Below are positions 16,985-24,448 of a DNA stretch of 64,000 nt, piece by piece. Each line of letters starts with the position of its first letter. The first letter of the stretch is position 1. Origin of the DNA: Microbacterium sp. MM2322 (GTDB lineage Bacteria > Actinomycetota > Actinomycetes > Actinomycetales > Microbacteriaceae); contig NZ_OZ075067.1 of NCBI RefSeq assembly GCF_964186585.1, positions 496,001 through 560,000 on the forward strand, in the 5' to 3' direction. Both the position numbers and the translations under genes were made by a program. The notes beneath the pieces are model-generated. The model was not told where the DNA came from and made no database searches. It saw only the letters and a program-made list of their open reading frames with translations.

Positions 16985-17334
16985 GCGGCGACCACCGGTC
17001 GACGCGTTTCGGTGCGGGCGGCGGAGATCTCGGGGATGTCGAGATCGGAGTCGAGTACGAGTCCGCCGTTGGAGGTGGCCTGATCGGCCATCTCGCGGAG
17101 CGTCGCGGGGTTCAGCGCGATCGCTGCGGACTGGTCGTAAACGAAGCGCAGCGGGATCGCGGGCTGGAACCAGAGCGTGGTGCGCCCTTCGCCTTCGCCG
17201 GCGGTGCCCTTCCACGAGACGACGAAGCTCTCGCTCCGGCGCAGCTTCGTCGTCGCGATCGCGGCGAGGTGGGCGAGGATGCGGTCGGGCATGACGATGG
17301 GGGATTCGACGTTCCCGTAGTAGAGGCTTCCCAT
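16981..17334 (-). CDS. DUF7882-family small protein, paralogue 5 (divergent subtype)
   Basis: 117 residues from ATG 17334. It begins MGSLYYGNVESPIVMPDRIL and continues with TTKLRRSESFVVSWKGTAGE, LWFQPAIPLRFVYDQ and LREMADQATSNGGLVLDSD, then a family-atypical C-terminus RTETRRPVVAA. It belongs to the same subtype as the copy at 16072-16401. A ribosome site (AGGAG on the minus strand) lies immediately upstream. The downstream 32-codon ORF overlaps its stop. Confidence 0.75.
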   Translation of the reverse strand: MGSLYYGNVESPIVMPDRILAHLAAIATTKLRRSESFVVSWKGTAGEGEGRTTLWFQPAIPLRFVYDQSAAIALNPATLREMADQATSNGGLVLDSDLDIPEISAARTETRRPVVAA

Positions 17335-17645
17335 GACGTTCTCCTGGTGTGAGTGCGTGGTGCGTGGTCAGTTGTGAAGGGGCCGCGCCGTTGTGCGGCG
17401 CGGACGCTGTCGTGAAAGAGCGCTGATGAGGGGCGCCCACCATCCGGGTCGCTGCTCGGGGATGAGAGCTACCCCGATCCCCGCGAAGGGGGCCGGGATG
17501 GGGTGGGAGGGCGTGGGGGTCATCTGTCCGTTCCTGAATTACTAGCTAAACAATAGATCTAGTAGATTTCACAACTCATGTCTATCATTAGTTTCGAGAA
17601 GGACACGAACTGTCACAGATTCAGACATGTAAGGTGGTGAAGTCG
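17335..17645. promoter_or_regulatory. Divergent intergenic region with AT-rich inverted repeats
   Basis: The first 190 bases are GC-rich and hold no recognisable gene. From about 17530 to 17630 the sequence becomes strikingly AT-rich for this genome. It contains ACTAG at 17541-17545 facing CTAGT at 17559-17563, and the palindrome ATCTA-G-TAGAT at 17557-17567. These are good operator candidates for the MarR-type regulator encoded at 17892 and for promoters of the small gene at 17646. AAGGTGG at 17631-17637 is the ribosome site for that gene. Confidence 0.5.
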
Positions 17646-17858
17646 ATGGAGGTGCTCGACTCGTACGACTCCGTGGGCGTCAGCGATCAGATCGCGACGT
17701 GGCACGAGGTTGAGGCGGGCTTCTGGGTCGGCAACGCCCACGGCAGGTTCCTCGGAACCGTCGAACAAAGCCCCACCGGTTGGATCACCCGAGATCACGC
17801 TGGCGGGGTCGTGGGGAAGTATCCGGATGCAGCCATGGCTCGGGCGGCGATCGGATGA
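17646..17858 (+). CDS. Hypothetical protein, 70 residues
   Basis: The ATG at 17646 has AAGGTGG eight bases upstream; GTG codons at 17634 and 17637 are in frame but lie within that ribosome site. The product contains WHEVEAGFWVGNAHGRFLGT, then GWITRDHAGGVVGKYPD and a short helix AAMARAAIG. The repeated aromatic/glycine strands suggest a small beta-sheet domain. Family unknown to me. It precedes the MarR gene by 33 bases in the same orientation and may be co-transcribed from the AT-rich region upstream. Confidence 0.65.
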   Translation: MEVLDSYDSVGVSDQIATWHEVEAGFWVGNAHGRFLGTVEQSPTGWITRDHAGGVVGKYPDAAMARAAIG

Positions 17859-17891
17859 TGTTCGACACCCGTCACGAGCCGAGGAGTTGAC

Positions 17892-18398
17892 ATGCCTCAG
17901 TCCATCGTTCGACACGAGCACACGCATCTGTATGCCTCGCAGCCTCAGACCGAGGCCGGACGGCAGCTCAGTAGCGCCATCCTCGAGCTTCGTCATGCCG
18001 AGCAGGTGCAGGCAGACCGCTCGCAGCGGATCTCAGGCCTCGGCGGCATCGACCTCTCCGCACTCCGCTATCTCGTACAGGCCCGCCGTGAAGAGCGGGA
18101 GATCAGTCCCAAGGACCTGATCGTCATGCTCGGCACGTCCAGCGCTACCGTCACCAACGTCATCGAACGCCTTGTCGGTAAGGGCTACGTGACGCGAGAG
18201 CAGCACCCGACCGACCGCCGCGCGCACTACCTGTTGCCCACCGACGCCGCGAACGACCTCGTCGACGAGGTGTACGGCGCTCATCACGCCGCCGTCGTAT
18301 CCGTCATCGACAGCCTCAACGAGGGCGATGCGGAAACGACCGCCGCTACGATCCGCAGGATCGCCGCCGCGCTCGACGACCTGGCTCGTCAAGCCTGA
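17892..18398 (+). CDS. MarR-family transcriptional regulator
   Basis: 168 residues with GAGGAG upstream of the ATG. The central winged helix-turn-helix is clear: DLSALRYLVQ, ISPKDLIVMLGTSSATVTNV (recognition helix), IERLVGKGYVTREQHPTDRR (wing, with the usual DRR turn). A C-terminal dimerisation helix follows. An N-terminal extension of about 25 residues precedes the domain. It could repress its own transcript through the inverted repeats at 17541-17567. No ligand can be predicted. The converging flavin reductase gene follows 18 bases downstream. Confidence 0.85.
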   Translation: MPQSIVRHEHTHLYASQPQTEAGRQLSSAILELRHAEQVQADRSQRISGLGGIDLSALRYLVQARREEREISPKDLIVMLGTSSATVTNVIERLVGKGYVTREQHPTDRRAHYLLPTDAANDLVDEVYGAHHAAVVSVIDSLNEGDAETTAATIRRIAAALDDLARQA

Positions 18399-18416
18399 CG
18401 GGGCCTGTCCGGCCGG

Positions 18417-18962
18417 TCAGATGGCGGTGTCGGACCCGAGCCGGTGCCACGTCCGGTTGTGATAGACGAGCGGCGACACCGAGTCACGCGCGATGTTCGC
18501 CTGGATGGCGTGCGCAGCGATGACGGTGGAGCCACCGGCATCCATGCGATCGATCACGGCGCACCGCACCCACGCGCGCACCCCGTTGTAGACGGGCTCG
18601 CCCGTCACGAGGCGTGACCACGGCAGCTCGGCGAAGCGGTCGATCCCGCTCGTCGCGCCGATCTGCGCGACGCGGAGGTCGTCCGCGTCGAGGAGGTGGA
18701 CGACCAGGGTGTCAGCCGCTGCCAGGACAGGCGCCGCCGAGGACTGCGCCGACACCGAGAAGATCAGGAGCGGCGGGTCGGCGCTGACGGACGACACAGA
18801 GGTCGCTGTGAGGGCGACGGGGCCGTCTCCCGCGTCTGCCGTGATGACCGCGACGCCACCCGGGTGCCCCCGGAAGACGGCCTTGAACTCGTCGGGGCTC
18901 AGCGATTCCGTGAACCCGGTGGGAGCGGAGTCGCCGGGTGCGGCGTGTGCGGCGGAAGTCAT
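18417..18962 (-). CDS. Flavin reductase (NADH:FMN oxidoreductase-like, DIM6/NTAB)
   Basis: 181 residues. An N-terminal extension is followed by FKAVFRGHPGGVAVITADAG, LTATSVSSVSADPPLLIFSV (flavin-binding loop with the TSVSSVS stretch), FAELPWSRL and VYNGVRAWVRCAVIDRMDAG, the usual order of the HpaC-like flavin reductase fold. It would supply reduced FMN or FAD to a two-component monooxygenase, which is not encoded nearby. It converges on the MarR gene with an 18-base gap. Confidence 0.88.
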   Translation of the reverse strand: MTSAAHAAPGDSAPTGFTESLSPDEFKAVFRGHPGGVAVITADAGDGPVALTATSVSSVSADPPLLIFSVSAQSSAAPVLAAADTLVVHLLDADDLRVAQIGATSGIDRFAELPWSRLVTGEPVYNGVRAWVRCAVIDRMDAGGSTVIAAHAIQANIARDSVSPLVYHNRTWHRLGSDTAI

Positions 18963-19195
18963 ACGACGAACCTACGTTCGCGCAGTGGGGGTGCGGGTCA
19001 TGTGTCCGAAGCTTTCGTTCTGTTTCGCCAGATGACGTCGTCGACATGGCGGGACGCGGATGCCGGACGTCCGCTACTCTGGTCGGGTGCTGACCCTTCG
19101 CTGTTGTCGTCGCTGACCGCCGGTTACCCGGCGACCTCCGCGACCCCCACAGCCACCGCGCCTCTGCGAGCGCGGCATCCCGTCAGGAAGAACAC

Positions 19196-20185
19196 GTGCG
19201 TTACGCCACCTCCATCGCCGATCTCGTCGGCAACACTCCGCTCGTCCGTCTCAACTCCGTCACCGAGGGCATCGCCGCCACGGTCCTGGCGAAGGTCGAG
19301 TACTTCAACCCCGGCAGCTCTGCGAAGGACCGCATCGCGCGGAACATCATCGACGCCGCGGAGCGCGACGGTCATCTGAAGCCCGGCGGCACGATCGTCG
19401 AGCCGACGAGCGGCAACACCGGCGTCGGGCTCGCACTCGTCGCGCAGCAGCGCGGATACCGGATGATCTTCGTCGTCCCCGACAAGTTCGCGGGCGAGAA
19501 GGTCGCCGTGCTCAAGGCCTATGGTGCTGAGGTCGTGATGACCGCCACGAGCGTCCCCCCGGAGCATCCGGACTCTTACTACAGCGTGTCGGATCGCCTT
19601 GCTGCGTCGATCCCCGGTGCGTTCAAGCCGAACCAGTTCGCGAATCTCAACGGTCCGCGCGGGCACTACGAGACGACCGGGCCTGAGATCTGGCGCGACA
19701 CCGACGGCAAGGTCACGCACTTCGTCGCCGGCGTCGGCACCGGTGGCACCGTCAGCGGCACCGGCCGATTCCTCAAGGAGGCGACCGACGGCGAGATCAC
19801 CGTCATCGGGGCCGACCCCGAGGGGTCGATCTACTCGGGCGGCGACATCCACGGCTACCTCGTCGAGGGCGTCGGCGAGGACTTCATGCCCGCGACCTTC
19901 GATCCCACGGTCGTCGACCGTTTCGAGCGCGTGGGCGACGCTGAGGCGTTCGCCATGACGCGCCGTCTCGCTCGCGAGGAGGGCCTCCTCGTCGGCGGGT
20001 CCTCCGGTATGGCAGTGGTGGCAGCGCTCCGCGTCGCCCGTGAACTGCCGGCGGATGCCGTCATGGTGGTGCTCCTGCCCGACCATGGCCGCGGCTACCT
20101 CAGCAAGATCTACAACGACGACTGGATGACCGATCACGGGTTCTCCGTCGTCACCGAATCCGAGACCACCGGGAGCCTCGCATGA
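19196..20185 (+). CDS. cbs: Cystathionine beta-synthase (catalytic domain only)
   Basis: 329 residues with a GTG start. It is a fold-type II PLP enzyme: GNTPLVRLN at the N-terminus, PLP lysine Lys44 in NPGSSAKDR, the phosphate-cradle loop EPTSGNTG, and GVGTGGTVSGTGR. The C-terminal DHGRGYLSKIYNDDWM segment is typical of cystathionine beta-synthase rather than O-acetylserine sulfhydrylase. It condenses serine with homocysteine. The paired regulatory CBS domains found in mycobacterial and animal enzymes are absent. The next gene, overlapping by four bases, completes the transsulfuration route. Confidence 0.88.
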   Translation: MRYATSIADLVGNTPLVRLNSVTEGIAATVLAKVEYFNPGSSAKDRIARNIIDAAERDGHLKPGGTIVEPTSGNTGVGLALVAQQRGYRMIFVVPDKFAGEKVAVLKAYGAEVVMTATSVPPEHPDSYYSVSDRLAASIPGAFKPNQFANLNGPRGHYETTGPEIWRDTDGKVTHFVAGVGTGGTVSGTGRFLKEATDGEITVIGADPEGSIYSGGDIHGYLVEGVGEDFMPATFDPTVVDRFERVGDAEAFAMTRRLAREEGLLVGGSSGMAVVAALRVARELPADAVMVVLLPDHGRGYLSKIYNDDWMTDHGFSVVTESETTGSLA

Positions 20186-21339
20186 GTGCACAGTCCTCCG
20201 CTCGCGGCTTCGCGAGCCTCGCCGTCCACGCGGGTCAAGAACCCGACGAAACGACGGGCGCCGTCATCCCGCCCGTGCACTTCTCGACCACCTATGCGCA
20301 GGACGGCATCGGCGGACTTCGCGGCGGCTACGAGTACGGCCGAAGCGGCAACCCGACCCGTACGGCGTTGCAGACCCAGCTCGCCGCGATCGAGGGCGGC
20401 GCGCACGCCCTGTCGTTCGCGTCGGGTCTCGCGGCCGAAGATGCGCTTCTGCGCGCAGTCCTCCGCCCCGGTGACGAGGTCCTGCTCGGCAACGACGTCT
20501 ACGGCGGCACGTTCCGCCTCATCTCGCGCGTCCTCGGCGACTGGGGAGTGAAGCTCCGCGTCGTCGACATGAGCGACCTCGACGCCGTCCGTGCCGCCAT
20601 CGCCGACCAGGCGCCCCGCATTCTGTGGGTCGAGACGCCCTCGAACCCGCTGCTGCGCATCACCGACATCGCGGGCCTCGCCCAGCTCGGTCACGACGCC
20701 GGCGCGCTCGTCGTCGTCGACAACACGTTCGCGACTCCCGCCCTGCAGCGTCCGCTCTCGTACGGTGCCGACGTCGTCGTGCACTCGACCACGAAGTACC
20801 TCGGCGGTCACTCCGATGTCGTCGGTGGTGCGCTCGTCATGAACGACGATGAGCTCGCCGAGAAGGTCGGGTTCATCCAGTTCGCCGTCGGCGCGGTCTC
20901 CGGCCCGCTCGACGCCTGGCTGACGACGCGCGGCATCAAGACGCTCGCCGTGCGCATGCAGCGGCACAGCGAGAACGGCATGGCCGTGGCATCCTTCCTC
21001 GACGCACACGACCGCGTCGCGCGGGTGTACTACCCGGGTCTCGAATCGCACCCCGGGCACGAGCTCGCCGCGCGGCAGATGTCGGGCTTCGGGGGCATCG
21101 TGTCGCTCGCGCTCGAGTCGGGCGAGGCCGCGCGCCGGTTCGCCGAGTCGCTGCGGCTCTTCACGCTCGCCGAGTCGCTCGGCGGCGTCGAATCGCTCGT
21201 GAACTACCCCGACGCGATGACGCACGCCTCGGTCCGCGGCACCGAGGCGGCCGTCCCGGTCGAGGTCGTCCGCCTGTCGGTCGGCATCGAGGACATCGAC
21301 GACCTGCTGGCCGACATCGAGCAGGCGCTCGAGGCCTGA
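20182..21339 (+). CDS. metB: Cystathionine gamma-synthase / gamma-lyase (Cys/Met PLP enzyme)
   Basis: 385 residues, starting in the ATGA overlap with the beta-synthase gene. Cys/Met-metabolism PLP family: [42 protein letters not shown], and the PLP-lysine motif [15 protein letters not shown] with Lys205. The C-terminal [20 protein letters not shown] segment is typical. Sequence cannot separate gamma-synthase from gamma-lyase; coupling with a beta-synthase fits cysteine formation from homocysteine (lyase direction), while close actinobacterial relatives are usually named metB. Confidence 0.88.
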   Translation: MSAQSSARGFASLAVHAGQEPDETTGAVIPPVHFSTTYAQDGIGGLRGGYEYGRSGNPTRTALQTQLAAIEGGAHALSFASGLAAEDALLRAVLRPGDEVLLGNDVYGGTFRLISRVLGDWGVKLRVVDMSDLDAVRAAIADQAPRILWVETPSNPLLRITDIAGLAQLGHDAGALVVVDNTFATPALQRPLSYGADVVVHSTTKYLGGHSDVVGGALVMNDDELAEKVGFIQFAVGAVSGPLDAWLTTRGIKTLAVRMQRHSENGMAVASFLDAHDRVARVYYPGLESHPGHELAARQMSGFGGIVSLALESGEAARRFAESLRLFTLAESLGGVESLVNYPDAMTHASVRGTEAAVPVEVVRLSVGIEDIDDLLADIEQALEA

Positions 21340-21458
21340 CGGCGGCCCGGCGCTGCGTGTGCCGAGTGCAGGAAGAACGGTGCGATAGGGGCGCCATCGG
21401 CCCCCGAAGCGCAGCTGAACCTGCATTCGGTCCGCGACGCGGGCGATAGCGTGGCCGG

Positions 21459-22442
21459 ATGACACACGCACGTTGGGCCATCCTCGGCGCCGGGGCGATC
21501 AGCGGGAACTTCGCCCGCGCGCTCCCCGAATCTGAACTCGGGCGGCTCCATGCCGTCGGCGCGCGTGACGAGTCCCGTGCGGAGGAGTTCGCCGCCGCGC
21601 ACGGGGCGCCCGTCGTCGGGACGTACGACGAGATCCTCGACCGCGACGACATTGACGCCGTCTACGTCGGCACGGTGCACACGACGCATACGGAGCTCGT
21701 GCATCAGGCGCTCGCTGCCGGCAAGGCCGTGCTCTGCGAGAAGCCCCTCGGGGTGTCTCCCGCCGAGACGGATGCCGCGATCCGCGCCGCCCGCGAGGCG
21801 GGACTCCCGCTCGTCGAGGCGTTCAAGTACCGGTTCGGGCCCTTCGCCGACCGGCTGCGTGAGATCGTCGGGAGCGGCGCGCTCGGCGACCTCGTCGAGA
21901 TCGAGTCGTCGCTCGGCTTCGCCGCCGGCTCGCACACGGGTCGGCTGTTCGACCCCGCGACCGCGGGCGGCGCGATCCTCGACGTGGGCTGCTATCCGCT
22001 GTCGCTCGTCGTCGGCGTCGCGGCCTGGTCGGGCCGCGACCTCGCGTCGCTGGCCATGCAGGAGGTCACCGGCACGATCGGCGAGACCGGCGTCGACGTG
22101 AGCGCCGTGGCATCCATCGATCTGGGCGGCGCCGTGGCGAACATCCGCACCGCGATCGTCCACGATCTGCCGCGTCTGACGCGCATCGTCGGGCGCGATG
22201 CCTCCCTCGAGATCCCGAACGTCTGGGGCAGTCGGACCGGCAGTACGGAGGCGGCCACCCTCATCCGCACCGACGGCACGCGCGAGCAGATCGAGGTGGC
22301 GACCGTGCAGCCGATGGCCGCAGAGGCGGATGCCACCATCCGGGCGCTCCGCGAGGGGCGGACCGAGGCGCCCGAGGTTCCGTGGGACGAGACCCGCACG
22401 ATCGCGCGGCTGCTCGCCGAGTGGCGCGGCTCGATCGACTGA
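21459..22442 (+). CDS. Gfo/Idh/MocA family oxidoreductase
   Basis: 327 residues. Rossmann start RWAILGAGAISGNFARAL, then YVGTVHTTHTELV, the catalytic CEKPLGVSPAETD segment, LVEAFKYRFGPFADRL, and GGAILDVGCYPLSLV in the substrate domain. The EAF-Y-RF pattern resembles dimeric dihydrodiol/xylose dehydrogenase-like members. Substrate unknown. It is the second member of this family in the window and is not closely similar to the one at 1290. It converges on the DUF1992 gene, leaving three bases between the stops. Confidence 0.87.
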   Translation: MTHARWAILGAGAISGNFARALPESELGRLHAVGARDESRAEEFAAAHGAPVVGTYDEILDRDDIDAVYVGTVHTTHTELVHQALAAGKAVLCEKPLGVSPAETDAAIRAAREAGLPLVEAFKYRFGPFADRLREIVGSGALGDLVEIESSLGFAAGSHTGRLFDPATAGGAILDVGCYPLSLVVGVAAWSGRDLASLAMQEVTGTIGETGVDVSAVASIDLGGAVANIRTAIVHDLPRLTRIVGRDASLEIPNVWGSRTGSTEAATLIRTDGTREQIEVATVQPMAAEADATIRALREGRTEAPEVPWDETRTIARLLAEWRGSID

Positions 22443-22445
22443 GCC

Positions 22446-23021
22446 CTACCGGCGCCGCCAGCGCCGTCGGGGCTTCTCGGGTTCGGCCGGGGGAGGGGAT
22501 GCCGCGGCCCGCGCCGCGCGCCGCTGCCGCCAGGCGGCGACCTCCTCGTCGGGGTCGCGCGTCGGCGTCACCACGGGAGGCCCGCCGAGCAACTGACGGC
22601 GTGCCTCGACGACCCGGCGAGAGAAGTCCGCAGCGTACTCGCGGACGTCCTCCTCCCGGTGGAAGGCGTCGACGCGGTCCTCGAACTCGGCATGCTCGAT
22701 GCGCAGGCGAAGCGCCGGAGGCCCGAGCCCGGTGAGCTGCTCGGTGTGTATCTTGCGCTTGATCCACCAGTCGGGATCGTGCGAGCCGCCGAGACCCTCG
22801 AGCGGCTTGCCGGCACCGGGCAGGTCGTCGAAGTCGCCGCGGCGGATCGCCTGCTGGATGGCGGTCTCGACGTACAGGGCCCGCTCGGTGCCCGTCGGCG
22901 TTCCCGCGTGACGCTCCGGTTCGGCGGGCGGCTCCTCGCCGTTCTCGCGCGCCGTCTGCTCGACGCGGTAACGCGCCGCGGTGAGGCGGGGGTCGTCGTT
23001 CGCGGCGCGGTCTTCGGCCAT
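22446..23021 (-). CDS. DUF1992 (DnaJ-homologue C28-type) domain protein
   Basis: 191 residues from ATG 23021. The DUF1992 domain occupies about residues 50-120, with ETAIQQAIRRGDFDDLPGAG, KPLEGLGGSHDPDWWIKRKI and EFEDRVDAF. The flanks are charged and probably disordered; the C-terminus ends in a run of arginines and tryptophan (PRRRWRRR). The family is widespread, sometimes fused to J domains, with no established bacterial function. It is divergent from the PadR regulator. Confidence 0.85.
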   Translation of the reverse strand: MAEDRAANDDPRLTAARYRVEQTARENGEEPPAEPERHAGTPTGTERALYVETAIQQAIRRGDFDDLPGAGKPLEGLGGSHDPDWWIKRKIHTEQLTGLGPPALRLRIEHAEFEDRVDAFHREEDVREYAADFSRRVVEARRQLLGGPPVVTPTRDPDEEVAAWRQRRAARAAASPPPAEPEKPRRRWRRR

Positions 23022-23046
23022 GCATCCAGCGTACGTCGGCGCGATG

Positions 23047-23093
23047 TTGCGGGGATGTTGCTCAGTATGCATATACTCAGAAAACACATACCC
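23047..23093 (+). promoter_or_regulatory. PadR promoter-operator region
   Basis: TTGCGG at 23047-23052 and TATACT at 23072-23077 can serve as -35 and -10 hexamers, with a slightly long 19-base spacer. The near-palindrome CTCAGTATGCATATACTCAG (23061-23080) overlaps the -10, and ACATAC...GTATGC at 23086-23100 repeats the same half-site. PadR regulators bind inverted repeats of this AT-rich kind, and the regulator gene starts at 23115, so autorepression is likely. Confidence 0.5.
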
Positions 23094-23114
23094 GGTATGC
23101 AGCGAGGAGTTCCG

Positions 23115-23732
23115 ATGTCGGTACGACAGAGCCTGTTGGCGATCCTCGATCAGGGTCCCTGCTACGGCTACCAGCTCCGCGCGGAGTTCGACCGCCGCAC
23201 CGGGTCGACCTGGCCCCTCAACGTGGGCCAGATCTACAACACCCTCGACCGCCTCGAGCGCGACGGTCTCGTCGAGAAGGGCGACGTCGACGACCAGGGG
23301 CACGTCTACTGGCAGATCACGGATGCCGGATCGGCCGAGGTGACGGCATGGCTGGACGCTCCCGTCGAGCGGACGCAGGGCACTCGTGACGAACTCGCGA
23401 TCAAGCTCGCGATCGCCGCGACGTTGCCTGGCGTGGACCTCGCGAGCGTCATCCAGCGGCAGCGGTCCGCATCGCTGCGCCAGCTCCAGGAGCTGAACCG
23501 CGCGAAGTACGCCGGCTCGAACCCGGACGGTCCCGAAGAGCTCGCGTGGTCGCTCGTCGTCGACTCGATGATCTTCGCCGCAGAGGCCGAGGCGCGGTGG
23601 CTCGACCACACCGAGCAGCGGTTGGCGCGGCATCCGCACCGCACGATGGGCCTCGAGCTGTCGACGGATACTCCCAAGCGCGGGAGGCCCGCGAAACCCG
23701 AGACGAGCGACGTCGAGGCGGTCGCGACGTGA
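23115..23732 (+). CDS. PadR-family transcriptional regulator
   Basis: 205 residues; the ATG at 23115 has CGAGGAG upstream. The winged helix is clear: MSVRQSLLAILDQGPCYGYQ, WPLNVGQIYNTLDRLERDGL (recognition helix), WQITDAGSAEV. A C-terminal PadR helical domain (about 90-180) follows, then a basic tail PKRGRPAKP. The gene overlaps the following ABC ATPase gene (GTGA), forming a regulator-ABC-FtsX operon. This arrangement usually means the regulator controls the transporter in response to a peptide, drug or envelope signal. Confidence 0.88.
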   Translation: MSVRQSLLAILDQGPCYGYQLRAEFDRRTGSTWPLNVGQIYNTLDRLERDGLVEKGDVDDQGHVYWQITDAGSAEVTAWLDAPVERTQGTRDELAIKLAIAATLPGVDLASVIQRQRSASLRQLQELNRAKYAGSNPDGPEELAWSLVVDSMIFAAEAEARWLDHTEQRLARHPHRTMGLELSTDTPKRGRPAKPETSDVEAVAT

Positions 23733-24448
23733 GCGACGCCGTCCTGCAGCTGGTGGGGGTCACGCAGCAGTACGGCGAAGGCGAGACGAGTGTCTCGGCA
23801 CTGTCGGGCGTCGATCTGACGGTCGACAAGGGCGAGCTCGTCGCGATCATGGGAGCGTCCGGTTCGGGCAAATCCACGCTCCTGTCGATCGCGGGCGGGT
23901 TGCAGAAGCCCACCAGCGGCGAGGTCGTCGTCGAGGGAACGTATCTCTCGACGGCGACGCGTCGCGACCTGGCGCAGCTGCGGCGGCGCTCCCTGGGGTT
24001 CGTCTTCCAGGACTTCAATCTCATCCCGACCCTCACGGCCGTCGAGAACGTGACACTGCCGCTCGAGCTCGACGGCTTCCGAGCCCGGGTGGCGCGCCGT
24101 GCGGGTCGGGATGCGCTCGCCTCGGTCGGTCTCGAGGACAAGATCGATTCCTACCCCGATGACCTCTCGGGCGGCCAGCAGCAGCGCGTCGCGATCGCCC
24201 GTGCGGTGGTCGGCGGGCGGCGGCTGATTCTCGCCGATGAGCCGACGGGCGCGCTCGACTCGGTGACGGGGGAGGCGGTCATGAAGATGATCCGCCACCG
24301 CGTCGACCAGGGAGCCGCCGGCATCCTCGTCACCCACGAGCCGCGCCACGCGGCGTGGGCCGACCGCATCGTGTTCCTGCGCGACGGCCGGATCATCGAC
24401 GAGACGCAGCGCCACGGCGCCGACGCTCTGCTGTCGAGCACCCGATGA
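23729..24448 (+). CDS. ABC transporter ATP-binding protein (MacB/LolD-type)
   Basis: 239 residues with a GTG start. Walker A GASGSGKST with Lys48, Q-loop FVFQDFNLIPTLTAVEN, signature LSGGQQQRVAIARAV, Walker B LILADEPTGALDS, and the H-loop histidine in LVTHEPRHA. The sequence is typical of ATPases that partner FtsX-type permeases in mechanotransmission or export. The permease gene overlaps its stop by four bases. Confidence 0.92.
   Translation: MSDAVLQLVGVTQQYGEGETSVSALSGVDLTVDKGELVAIMGASGSGKSTLLSIAGGLQKPTSGEVVVEGTYLSTATRRDLAQLRRRSLGFVFQDFNLIPTLTAVENVTLPLELDGFRARVARRAGRDALASVGLEDKIDSYPDDLSGGQQQRVAIARAVVGGRRLILADEPTGALDSVTGEAVMKMIRHRVDQGAAGILVTHEPRHAAWADRIVFLRDGRIIDETQRHGADALLSSTR

Noticed and set aside
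12276..17334. ATP-dependent DNA ligase genes
   Set aside because: Small proteins of this type are often so labelled, but there is no ligase nucleotidyl-transfer motif and the length is about 110 residues.
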